Assembly: GCF_902459565.1 (NCBI RefSeq)
Contig: NZ_CABPSN010000001.1
Location: 868,001 to 932,000 of the forward strand
Length of the DNA: 64,000 nt
Direction: 5' to 3'
Source of the DNA: Pandoraea aquatica
Lineage (GTDB): Bacteria; Pseudomonadota; Gammaproteobacteria; Burkholderiales; Burkholderiaceae
In this document: positions 55,878 through 62,648 of the stretch, piece after piece
Layout: each line of letters starts with the position of its first letter
Numbering within the stretch: the first letter of the stretch is position 1
Position numbers and translations under genes: made by a program
The notes under the pieces: generated by a model
Databases searched by the model: none
The model's input: the letters and a program-made list of their open reading frames with translations, nothing else
Told to the model about the DNA's origin: nothing

Positions 55878-57566
55878 TTACTTCAGATCGGCGAAATCGA
55901 CGTCCCAGAACTCCATCTCCCGGCGCGCTTCCAGACTCCGCCCTTCTTCCGTGCGACGGAGTTCGACGCGCCGGATCTTGCCCGAGATCGTCTTTGGCAG
56001 ATCGCAGAATTCAATGCGGCGAATGCGTTTGTATGGCGCGAGATGGTCGCGGCAGAAACGCAGGATATCGAGCGCGAGTTTGTCGTCTGCCTGAAAGCCC
56101 GAGCGCAACGTGATGAACGCCTTCGGCACCGCCAGACGCAGCGGATCGGGACTGGGCACCACACCGGCTTCCGCCACAGCGGGATGCTTGATGAGTTCGC
56201 TCTCCAGCTCGAACGGGCTGATGCGGTAGTCGGACGCTTTGAAAACGTCGTCGGCACGACCGACGTAAGTGAAATAGCCACGGTCGTCGCGCATGGCGAC
56301 GTCGCCGGTGTGGTAGTAGCCGTCACGCATCGCGTAGGCGGTTTTCTCGCTGTCGTCTTCGTAACCTTGCATCAGTCCGGTGGGACGCGGCGACAGCACG
56401 AGCGCCACTTCGCCTTCGTCGGCTTCCGCCCCGTCCGGGTCGAGCAGCACGACACGGTAGCCCGGCATCGGACGCCCCATCGCCCCCGCCTTGACGGTCT
56501 GTCCCGGCGAGTTGCCGATCTGGCAGCAGGTCTCCGTCTGTCCGTAGCCGTCACGAATCGTGATATTCCAGGCCCGCTTCACCTGATCGATGACCTCGGG
56601 ATTCAACGGCTCGCCCGCGCCGATCAGTTCGCGGAACTTCACGGCGTGACGCGTGAGATCTTCCTGAATCATCATGCGCCAGACGGTCGGCGGTGCGCAC
56701 AGCGTCGTGACTTCGCAGCGGGCGGCCGTCTCCAGCGCGGCGCGGGCGTCGAAACGCGAGAAGTTGTAGATGAAGATCGTCGCGCCCGCATTCCACGGCG
56801 CGAAGAAGCAACTCCACGCGTGCTTCGCCCATCCCGGCGAGCTGATGTTCCAGTGCACGTCGCCCGGCTGAAGGCCGATCCAGTACATGGTGGCGAGATG
56901 ACCGACGGGGTAGCTTTGATGCGTATGGAGCACGAGCTTGGGACGCGATGTCGTGCCTGAGGTGAAGTACAGCAGCAACGGATCGGTCGCGAGCGTGACA
57001 CCGGCGGGCGTGAACTGTTCGGAGGCGTCGTAGGCGGGCGTAAGCGACGTCCAGCCATCGGGCGGATAATCGCCGACCGCGATGCGCCGATAGTCGCCGG
57101 GCAGGTCGTTGAATTTGACGGCATCTCGTGTGGTGGTGACAACGTGCCGCACACAGCCGCGCTCCAGCCGGTCGGCGAGATCGCCGGCGACGAGCAGCGT
57201 GGTGGCGGGAATCATGACGGCACCGAGCTTCATGCACGCGAGCATGAGGTCCCAGAGTTCGACCTGATTGGGCAGCATGAGCAGGACACGGTCACCGCGT
57301 GCCACGCCCTGCGCGCGCAGGAAGTTGGCGACGCGATTGGAGCGTGCCGACATTTCGGCGAACGACAGACGCGCTTCACGTCCGTCTTCTTCTACGACCC
57401 AAAGGGCCGGGGTGCCGTTGTCTTGTGCTTGTGGATCGAAGAAGTCCAGCGCCCAATTGAAATGGGTGAGGACAGGCCAACGGAAATCACGGTACGCCAC
57501 GTCGTAATGGGCGCGCTGCGCGAGCAGCATGTCGCGCGCGTCGCCGAATCCCTGGGTGTACGGCAT
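55878..57566 (-). CDS. AMP-dependent acyl-CoA synthetase
   Basis: Adenylate-forming ligase, 562 residues from the ATG at 57566 (an upstream start is unlikely). The A3 motif is LLYFTSGTTSRPKLVLHTHQ, then DVHWNISSPGWAKHAWSCFF, the A5 motif DGYGQTETCCQIGNSPG, the hinge GRADDVFKASDYRISPFELE, and the C-terminal catalytic Lys in LPKTISGKIRRVELR. The pattern is closest to medium-chain (ACSM-like) acyl-CoA synthetases; the acid substrate cannot be fixed. About 300 bases separate it from the tRNA gene, with no other gene. Confidence 0.92.
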   Translation of the reverse strand: MPYTQGFGDARDMLLAQRAHYDVAYRDFRWPVLTHFNWALDFFDPQAQDNGTPALWVVEEDGREARLSFAEMSARSNRVANFLRAQGVARGDRVLLMLPNQVELWDLMLACMKLGAVMIPATTLLVAGDLADRLERGCVRHVVTTTRDAVKFNDLPGDYRRIAVGDYPPDGWTSLTPAYDASEQFTPAGVTLATDPLLLYFTSGTTSRPKLVLHTHQSYPVGHLATMYWIGLQPGDVHWNISSPGWAKHAWSCFFAPWNAGATIFIYNFSRFDARAALETAARCEVTTLCAPPTVWRMMIQEDLTRHAVKFRELIGAGEPLNPEVIDQVKRAWNITIRDGYGQTETCCQIGNSPGQTVKAGAMGRPMPGYRVVLLDPDGAEADEGEVALVLSPRPTGLMQGYEDDSEKTAYAMRDGYYHTGDVAMRDDRGYFTYVGRADDVFKASDYRISPFELESELIKHPAVAEAGVVPSPDPLRLAVPKAFITLRSGFQADDKLALDILRFCRDHLAPYKRIRRIEFCDLPKTISGKIRRVELRRTEEGRSLEARREMEFWDVDFADLK

Positions 57567-57866
57567 CGCTTGTCTCCGAGCCTCATGGGCGATGGATATA
57601 GGCAGATTTCCATTATCGTGAGGCCCTTCGAATACGACATCCGGAATAACCATCATGGAGGCAGCATGCCGTGCGCATGCTCAACGACGCGATGTGCGAG
57701 CGAGGCCGCGCGCGAAAAACAGAAGCGATTCAAGGGGTTGATGCGGTAAGCGATCGGTGGGAGCAAAAAAAGATGCGTCCGGCGCGCACGCCCTCTATCT
57801 TTCGCGCGAAAAGCTCTGCTATAATCGCGTTCTTTCGAGCGATGCTTCCTAGCGATGCATCTCTCA

Positions 57867-57943
<77 letters not shown>

Positions 57944-57951
57944 GAATTGAA

Positions 57952-57982
57952 CCCGCACAGTCATTGGCTGTGCGGGTTTTTT
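57952..57982 (+). terminator. Intrinsic terminator after tRNA-Pro
   Basis: CCCGCACAG pairs perfectly with CTGTGCGGG and is followed by TTTTTTC, eight bases past the CCA end of the tRNA gene. Confidence 0.95.
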
Positions 57983-58015
57983 CGTTGTAGTCAATCTGTT
58001 GATTCGTACAGCTTA

Positions 58016-58037
58016 ATATTAGGCGATTGCCTAATAT
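58016..58037. other. Perfect 9-bp hairpin next to tRNA-Pro
   Basis: ATATTAGGC-GATT-GCCTAATAT lies between the tRNA terminator and the 58058 gene, in an AT-rich stretch. It may terminate the leftward accessory genes or mark the prophage end; no T tract follows. Confidence 0.4.
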
Positions 58038-58057
58038 CACAAGCGCTCGTGAGCGCG

Positions 58058-58471
58058 TCAATATCGATACTCATTCCAGTCAGCGTAGAGTCGCCACGCG
58101 CACAGGCCGATGAGAGCGATCTCTATCGGCCATTGGACCCACCATTCTGCATACCAGGCGGGTTCGTACATTCGCGAAAAGTTGCGATATGCCCCGATCG
58201 ATTGGCCCCCTTCGCTCATGCTCTTAAGCACCGGCCACCACTGCGGCCAGATGGCTGCGGCCGCGCCGGACAACATCGCAAGGTGATTGCTCCAGTTCAG
58301 CCAGAAGGCTGCAAGAAAGCACAACCCAACCACGACGACCGTCCCAAAAAGCGCGAAGAACGTGGCTTGAAAGTCCGCCCCCAAGCTCTTCGATAGTGAG
58401 AACACTCCGAACGCAATCATCCCTCCAATAAACAGAATTCCGACTGCTGCCGGATCAGAACGACCTGACAT
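58058..58471 (-). CDS. Phage-borne membrane protein of unknown function
   Basis: 137 residues from the ATG at 58471, chosen because GGAGGT lies five bases upstream. Hydrophobic segments are VGILFIGGMIAFGVFSLSKS, FFALFGTVVVVGLCFLAAFW, HLAMLSGAAAAIWPQW and WPIEIALIGLCAWRLYA, so three or four helices. No family recognised. Its position between the lysis genes and the tRNA is where temperate phages often carry accessory (moron) genes, for example superinfection exclusion proteins; that role is a guess. Confidence 0.65.
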   Translation of the reverse strand: MSGRSDPAAVGILFIGGMIAFGVFSLSKSLGADFQATFFALFGTVVVVGLCFLAAFWLNWSNHLAMLSGAAAAIWPQWWPVLKSMSEGGQSIGAYRNFSRMYEPAWYAEWWVQWPIEIALIGLCAWRLYADWNEYRY

Positions 58472-58651
58472 CTCGACCTCCATCTCTAGTTGGCGACACA
58501 TACAATATCGACTATCAGTCGCCAAACTTTAGGAGACACCGCGCTTAAGGGGTGTCATGCGAGATGAGGTTTCAGGGGTCGCGGCGGTGCCGTGGTCGCC
58601 ACTGAATAGCTGCCGATCGGGAACGCGGTAGTTCGTGCACATGGCGACAGT

Positions 58652-58954
58652 TTATGGCGCGCGATCTATTTCTTTGTGCGTGGCGATCCGACGCAGCGTG
58701 GCGCAGGTGCCTTCGATTTCGATGGAAATCTTATGTGACTTGTTCATCGTCACATCGATCGTGAAGAGCTTAGGGTTTCGATAACCCTTAAGCGAATGAA
58801 ACCGGCGACTCGCCGGAATTGGGTCAACAAGAAGGTCACGCAACGCGTCCTTGACCTCTTTTTTCATGGCTGGAGTCAGTGCGTCGTATTCTTTTTGGAA
58901 GCGCTCTGTACGGCGCACTGACTTTATGGGCAACTTACTTCTCCAGCGCCTCAA
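58652..58954 (-). CDS. RelE/ParE-like toxin candidate
   Basis: About 93-100 residues. The sequence has a RelE-like layout: SVRRTERFQKEYDALTPAMK, a helical ALRDLLVDP, then SLKGYRNPKLFTIDV, and the ending ISIEIEGTCATLRRIATHKE, where basic residues and the final His resemble the active-site strands of RelE/HigB toxins. The first possible start is ATG at 58954, overlapping the upstream gene by 20 bases. A TTG at 58933 has GGAG eight bases before it and may be used instead. It forms a pair with the 58935 gene. Confidence 0.6.
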   Translation of the reverse strand: MRRWRSKLPIKSVRRTERFQKEYDALTPAMKKEVKDALRDLLVDPIPASRRFHSLKGYRNPKLFTIDVTMNKSHKISIEIEGTCATLRRIATHKEIDRAP

Positions 58955-59420
58955 TCAGTTCTTCAGCGGTGGAGAATTCGCCTTCGAGCACCTTATCAAA
59001 ATCCGCCTCGTGCTCGCCCAGCGCCCAGCAGAGATCATTCAGCGCGGTATGCGCCGATGCGATCCCATCCAGCAGTTGATCGTATGCGTCTACCACACCA
59101 TCATCTTCGCAGAGTCGATGATCGCCTGCAGCAGCCTCTCGCTTGCGCTTGTGCTGTGCATAGACTTGGTGGATTGCGTCGCGAGCGGCTTCAAGGGCAG
59201 CAAGAACACTACCATCTTCGTCGATAGCGTGATCGGTGCGCTTGAGAGATTGAACGAACTCACCGGCAGCGCCAGTGAACTGCTCCATCATTCTGCGTTG
59301 TTGTTCACATGCGTAAATCGTGTCGTCAATTGCCTTAAGGAGATCGACACTACGAGCGGCTTCGAACCCAACGAATTGTCCGAAGGAACGAAGCTTTGAT
59401 ACTTCGTCTGAGTACAGCAT
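58935..59420 (-). CDS. Small acidic helical protein, putative partner of RelE-like toxin
   Basis: 161 residues; GGAG precedes the ATG at 59420. All-helical prediction: LLKAIDDTIYACEQQRRMME, SVLAALEAARDAIHQVYAQH, YDQLLDGIASAHTALNDLCW. The C-terminus EADFDKVLEGEFSTAEELIE is acidic, which would suit wrapping a basic RelE-like protein. No DNA-binding motif is obvious, and it is longer than a normal antitoxin, so it might instead be an unrelated phage protein. The tight overlap with the toxin-like gene suggests they act together. Confidence 0.55.
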   Translation of the reverse strand: MLYSDEVSKLRSFGQFVGFEAARSVDLLKAIDDTIYACEQQRRMMEQFTGAAGEFVQSLKRTDHAIDEDGSVLAALEAARDAIHQVYAQHKRKREAAAGDHRLCEDDGVVDAYDQLLDGIASAHTALNDLCWALGEHEADFDKVLEGEFSTAEELIEALEK

Positions 59421-59628
59421 TGCTTTCTCCGAGTGCGGAACGTATCTAACTTATTGTTTCTTATCACATCTATTCGGGTGTAGATGTTCGCTACAACATA
59501 CAACGGAATCATAGCGTTACTAACACCAAAATCTACTTCCGAAAGTGAGTTTACTCCACATTAGTTTCGATTGCTTGCGACGCCCCATAGTTTAGAGCTA
59601 TTTCCCCAAGTGCATTCGCCACTCAAAA

Positions 59629-59648
59629 TACTGTTTTTTTGTACAGTA
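59629..59648 (+). promoter_or_regulatory. LexA (SOS) box
   Basis: TACTGTTTTTTTGTACAGTA matches the LexA consensus TACTGT-N8-ACAGTA perfectly on both arms. It lies about 47 bases before the start of the 74-residue gene, with a possible extended -10 (TGCTAGTTT) just to its right. DNA damage control of that gene is therefore likely. Confidence 0.85.
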
Positions 59649-59694
59649 TTTGTGCTAGTTTACCTCCCTCACCAGCACCACGAGGGAGGCCACC

Positions 59695-59919
59695 ATGTCC
59701 GCGCGAATTACCCACCTGTATCAGTACAAGCTACCCGGCGATAAGCGCTGGAAGAAGACTCGGCACCACATGGACGAGGATTTCGCGCGCGAGTGGTTTG
59801 CCAAATTGAAGCCTGGCTTCATTTACGAGCGCATCGAAAGCACTGCCGTCGACATTGGCGAGCCAAAGCCCTTTGGTCCCATCAGTCACGGTGGCTGGCA
59901 GGACAAGCCGAAAAGATAA
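59695..59919 (+). CDS. SOS-controlled small phage protein, 74 residues
   Basis: Only rightward gene in this part of the prophage. Ribosome binding site GAGGGAGG is well placed before the ATG. The protein is basic and aromatic: ITHLYQYKLPGDKRWKKTRH, then EDFAREWFAKLKPGFIYERI, and a Gly/Pro-rich end. No family recognised, no membrane helix. A perfect LexA box lies upstream. It is convergent with Rz (gap about 15 bases). Possible roles include a DinI-like modulator or a host-takeover protein; both are speculation. Confidence 0.7.
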   Translation: MSARITHLYQYKLPGDKRWKKTRHHMDEDFAREWFAKLKPGFIYERIESTAVDIGEPKPFGPISHGGWQDKPKR

Positions 59920-59933
59920 TTAAAACGAGCTTT

Positions 59934-60440
59934 TCAGTATTTTTGATCGCTCTGATGACCTTTACTCGTCAGCGCGTCGTAGCTGCGCTCGCAGGCGAGC
60001 CCTGCGATGTGGGCGGCGTCAGCGTACCGCGCAAGTTCTCCCGCAGCTTGGTCAGACCTGGTGAACAACCCAGTGAGCAGATCAAGGGCGTCTGTGCCGC
60101 CGACGGTTGGCGAGCCTCCGCCGGCAGTGGCGGAATGTCGCGCGGCGGCGATGTACTGACCGAGTTGTTTGCGCAGCCCGTCAGCGACGAGATCAGAAGC
60201 ACTTGCAGCAGCATTTGCCTCATCAGCAGATTTTTTCGCATCGATCGAGATCCCGGCCAGCGTTTGCGTCGTCTGGCGATAAAGGTTGTTGGCGGCGGTG
60301 AGGGCGTTGATCTGCTTCGCTTGCGCCGCGACCGTTGCCGACTGGTCGGCGTCGTGGTGCCCCTTCCAGTAGCCGCCTCCGGTGGCCAGCACTACGGCGA
60401 GCAGCAGTCCGCCCCACAGGCGAGGATCGAGCCACGTCAC
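59934..60440 (-). CDS. Rz: Rz-like spanin inner-membrane subunit (DUF2514)
   Basis: 168 residues from a GTG at 60440, which has GGAGGTG seven bases upstream and overlaps the endolysin stop. An N-terminal membrane anchor (LWGGLLLAVVLATGGGYWKG) is followed by a periplasmic coiled coil (VAAQAKQINALTAANNLYRQ) and the DUF2514 ending LARYADAAHIAGLACERSYD. It would join with Rz1 to disrupt the outer membrane at the end of lysis. Confidence 0.85.
   Translation of the reverse strand: MTWLDPRLWGGLLLAVVLATGGGYWKGHHDADQSATVAAQAKQINALTAANNLYRQTTQTLAGISIDAKKSADEANAAASASDLVADGLRKQLGQYIAAARHSATAGGGSPTVGGTDALDLLTGLFTRSDQAAGELARYADAAHIAGLACERSYDALTSKGHQSDQKY
59969..60241 (-). CDS. Rz1: Rz1-like spanin lipoprotein embedded in Rz
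   Basis: 90 codons wholly inside Rz in another frame. It encodes a basic N-terminus, a hydrophobic stretch and lipobox LTGC (Cys23; MLLQVLLISSLTGC), followed by a proline-rich part (STSPPRDIPPLPAEARQP). Nested Rz1 with lipid signal and prolines is the classical lambda arrangement, which makes this more than a chance frame. Start could also be the internal Met at residue 7 or 10. Confidence 0.75.
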   Translation of the reverse strand: MRKNLLMRQMLLQVLLISSLTGCANNSVSTSPPRDIPPLPAEARQPSAAQTPLICSLGCSPGLTKLRENLRGTLTPPTSQGSPASAATTR

Positions 60441-60913
60441 ATTGCACCTCCGGCTTTCACGTACTGTTGCAGCAGCGGTTCCAGAGCATGCTCCACCTGA
60501 CCGTAACCGGCCCCAGGAAGACTCGCCCAGATGTTGCGGCACTTCGAAATCGCCGACTCAATCCTTCCGGCCTTGATGTCGGCAAGCGCGCCGCGCTCAC
60601 GAATCTGCTGGATCGCGATCTTGTCCTGGCTGACCGGCGAGAAATCCGGAAGCCCCAATTGCTGCCTGTAGACGTCAAAGTAACGCGAGAGCAGTTGGTA
60701 TCGGCCTGCCGCCGTCGACCACACGTTAAAGCGCTTGATCCATACCGATTTCCTCGGATGATCCGCGTAGTTGGTGAACATCCCGCCCCCGACGATCACG
60801 TTATAGCCGTCGTCCGAACCCGCGATGCGCGAGGTGAATTCGGACCACGCAAGCATGTCGAGAAACGCGCATACGTTCTGACCACCAGCCGTGGCCATGT
60901 CAATTCTAGCCAT
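60437..60913 (-). CDS. Phage endolysin, glycoside hydrolase family 104
   Basis: 158 residues, similar in size and order to lambda gpR lytic transglycosylase. It contains VCAFLDMLAWSEFTSRIAGS, where the Glu is a likely catalytic residue, DGYNVIVGGGMFTNYADHPR, and STAAGRYQLLSRYFDVYRQQ. No signal peptide, so release depends on the holin. The ATG at 60913 has GGGGAGGG upstream and overlaps the preceding gene by 8 bases. Confidence 0.92.
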   Translation of the reverse strand: MARIDMATAGGQNVCAFLDMLAWSEFTSRIAGSDDGYNVIVGGGMFTNYADHPRKSVWIKRFNVWSTAAGRYQLLSRYFDVYRQQLGLPDFSPVSQDKIAIQQIRERGALADIKAGRIESAISKCRNIWASLPGAGYGQVEHALEPLLQQYVKAGGAM

Positions 60914-61181
60914 GCCCCCTCCCCTTACTCATCCAGTACACCTTCCGCGCCATCAGCCAAATCGAGACGATCGCAAGCCCGACAAGCATCAGGACTTCCG
61001 GACCATCGATTGCATGGCGCATCCAAAAGGGTTTGAAGAGATTTCCGACAGATGCTAGGCCGATAGCGGAAAAGCCCGTCGTTCCCCAGAAACCCGTTTT
61101 GATTGCGTCGCTCAGTGCCAACCAGATGCATCCGGCCAGCACGATGACGTTCGCGATGAAAAACACCGACACCCAGATCAT
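60906..61181 (-). CDS. Small phage membrane protein, holin or antiholin candidate
   Basis: 91 residues with hydrophobic segments MIWVSVFFIANVIVLAGCIW, GTTGFSAIGLASVGNLF and VLMLVGLAIVSIWLMARKVY, and a basic C-terminus. It overlaps both the upstream holin-like gene (ATGA) and the endolysin gene. Size, topology and place in the lysis cassette suggest a second holin or an antiholin. Confidence 0.7.
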   Translation of the reverse strand: MIWVSVFFIANVIVLAGCIWLALSDAIKTGFWGTTGFSAIGLASVGNLFKPFWMRHAIDGPEVLMLVGLAIVSIWLMARKVYWMSKGRGHG

Positions 61182-61519
61182 TTTTCGAGCCCTCCGAAGA
61201 GTCGCCGCTTGAGAGCCCCGATCAGGTCGGCATCGTTGATTTCCTTGAAGACTTCCTTCGCAAGCGCAAGGCCAAACAGCCCCATCAAGAAGCCAAACGC
61301 CTGCTGCGCGCCGGCGTCCGTGATCGCGAAATACATCACGAGCAACGGACTGAGGTAGTAGGACATCGCCGCGCCGGCCGCGAACGACACCGCTTTTTGC
61401 TTTTTCGTCAGCCCTTCACCGATGAATCGGAGCGCAATCAGCGATCCGACAGCCCCCGGAAGCACCTTCACCACCACGGCCACTGCAGCCGCCACGGCAC
61501 CCGATGTTGGTTCTGCCAT
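61178..61519 (-). CDS. Putative holin
   Basis: 113 residues from the ATG at 61519, which has AAGGAAC upstream. Hydrophobic parts include VAAAVAVVVKVLPGAVGSLI, SFAAGAAMSYYLSPLLVMYF and AFGFLMGLFGLALAKEVF, and a charged C-terminus ends KRRLFGGLEK. First gene of the lysis cassette after a terminator, so holin is the natural assignment. Confidence 0.72.
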   Translation of the reverse strand: MAEPTSGAVAAAVAVVVKVLPGAVGSLIALRFIGEGLTKKQKAVSFAAGAAMSYYLSPLLVMYFAITDAGAQQAFGFLMGLFGLALAKEVFKEINDADLIGALKRRLFGGLEK

Positions 61520-61562
61520 TGGATTGTTCCTTTGAGCGCCCCCGCGCCCTGCTCTGGAAATG

Positions 61563-61582
61563 AAAAGCCGCCCGAAGGCGGC
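61563..61582 (-). terminator. Terminator between tail and lysis genes
   Basis: On the minus strand GCCGCC-TTCG-GGCGGC is followed by TTTTCATTT. It lies a few bases after the stop of the 61588 gene and is nearly identical in its stem and tetraloop to the chromosomal terminator at 6301. Confidence 0.75.
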
Positions 61583-61587
61583 CAAGA

Positions 61588-62346
61588 TCAAAGGTTGCTC
61601 ACGTCGATCAGAATGCCCCCGTAGTCGAGGGCCGATTGATAGTCATATTGGAAGTTAGGCGGATTCGGCGAGCTCGGCCCGAAGCGCCAGTTGAATGTTG
61701 AGAACGTGGCCGTGCCGCTTCCGGTCATCCAGCCGCCAAATCCAATGTTGCCGCGCCACGCACCAGACAGAAGGCTTCCGTTGAACTGTGTCGACGGCGT
61801 GCGGATCGCGCCGACGCCGATTCGGCCACCTCCTGGCGCGAACGTCGCAGAGAAGCTCGTCGCGGCGGCGTAGTTGTACTGGCCATAGTCGGGACCGGCT
61901 CCGACCACATTTCCCGAGACCACCTGCCTGATCAGTGGGTACTTCATATTCGAACTTGCTACAGGTCGGCCAGCGCCGTCATAGACGATAAGTCCATAAC
62001 CGGCACCGGCCACAACAACGTTTGACGAGAAGACGAAGTACCCGACGCTCACTGGCGCCAAGGCCATCAAGCGCGTTTGCCACATGTTCGTGCCGACGTT
62101 TGCCGTCGAGATCACAACGACCGGAGTGCCATTGGCGTTTTCCAACACAAACAACGGATCAGGGGCGGTGTACGAAACATCCGCGATATAGCAAGTTCCG
62201 TACACATCACCTGCCCCCGAGGCGCCCAGATACATCGACTGTTCCGTGAGCGTAACCGTGCCCTTGGCGGTCAGCGAGTAGTTCGTGTACGCACCATCGA
62301 TCTGCACAATCCCCGAGTCGTTCACAGCCACAAAACCATATGCCAC
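61588..62346 (-). CDS. Phage tail-associated protein, 252 residues
   Basis: Starts at a GTG that overlaps the preceding stop codon (TAGTG). Gly/Ser/Thr/Tyr-rich beta-type sequence (FVAVNDSGIVQIDGAYTNYS, GAGYGLIVYDGAGRPVASSN, FNGSLLSGAWRGNIGFGGWM) without charged helices, as in tail tip or fibre accessory proteins. It immediately follows the J gene and a 100-residue gene, so it is probably a virion surface protein involved in host recognition. Confidence 0.65.
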   Translation of the reverse strand: MAYGFVAVNDSGIVQIDGAYTNYSLTAKGTVTLTEQSMYLGASGAGDVYGTCYIADVSYTAPDPLFVLENANGTPVVVISTANVGTNMWQTRLMALAPVSVGYFVFSSNVVVAGAGYGLIVYDGAGRPVASSNMKYPLIRQVVSGNVVGAGPDYGQYNYAAATSFSATFAPGGGRIGVGAIRTPSTQFNGSLLSGAWRGNIGFGGWMTGSGTATFSTFNWRFGPSSPNPPNFQYDYQSALDYGGILIDVSNL

Positions 62347-62648
62347 TAGCGAACCCCATAGGTGATGTAACCGGCCATCGTGACCTGATTCCCTTGTGGC
62401 TCCGGGTAATACCAGGACAGCGTATTGCCAGATATCGTGATTCTCGGGAAGCGACGAAACGATCTGACGTCGTAGAAGAGCTGCTGAAGGTGAAACGATG
62501 CGAAGGCTTCACCAGTTGCAAGCGCATCGTGCTGAAGGCTTCCGGATGTCCCGTTGATGTACACGGAACCGAGCACTCTTCCAACACGAGATCCAAGGCC
62601 GAGCGTCAATTCACCGGCAGGCCCGTAAATTTCCAGTCCTGCAAGCAT
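62346..62648 (-). CDS. Small phage tail-associated protein, 100 residues
   Basis: The ATG overlaps the J stop codon (TGATG), and its own stop overlaps the next start, so the three genes are coupled. Beta-type sequence: LEIYGPAGELTLGLGSRVGR, VYINGTSGSLQHD, FPRITISGNTLSWYYPEPQG. No family named with confidence; probably a tail tip component. Confidence 0.65.
   Translation of the reverse strand: MLAGLEIYGPAGELTLGLGSRVGRVLGSVYINGTSGSLQHDALATGEAFASFHLQQLFYDVRSFRRFPRITISGNTLSWYYPEPQGNQVTMAGYITYGVR

Noticed and set aside
59793-60500. Plus-strand frame across the Rz region
   Set aside because: It overlaps the 74-residue gene and the Rz/Rz1 genes and shows no phage motif or ribosome binding site.
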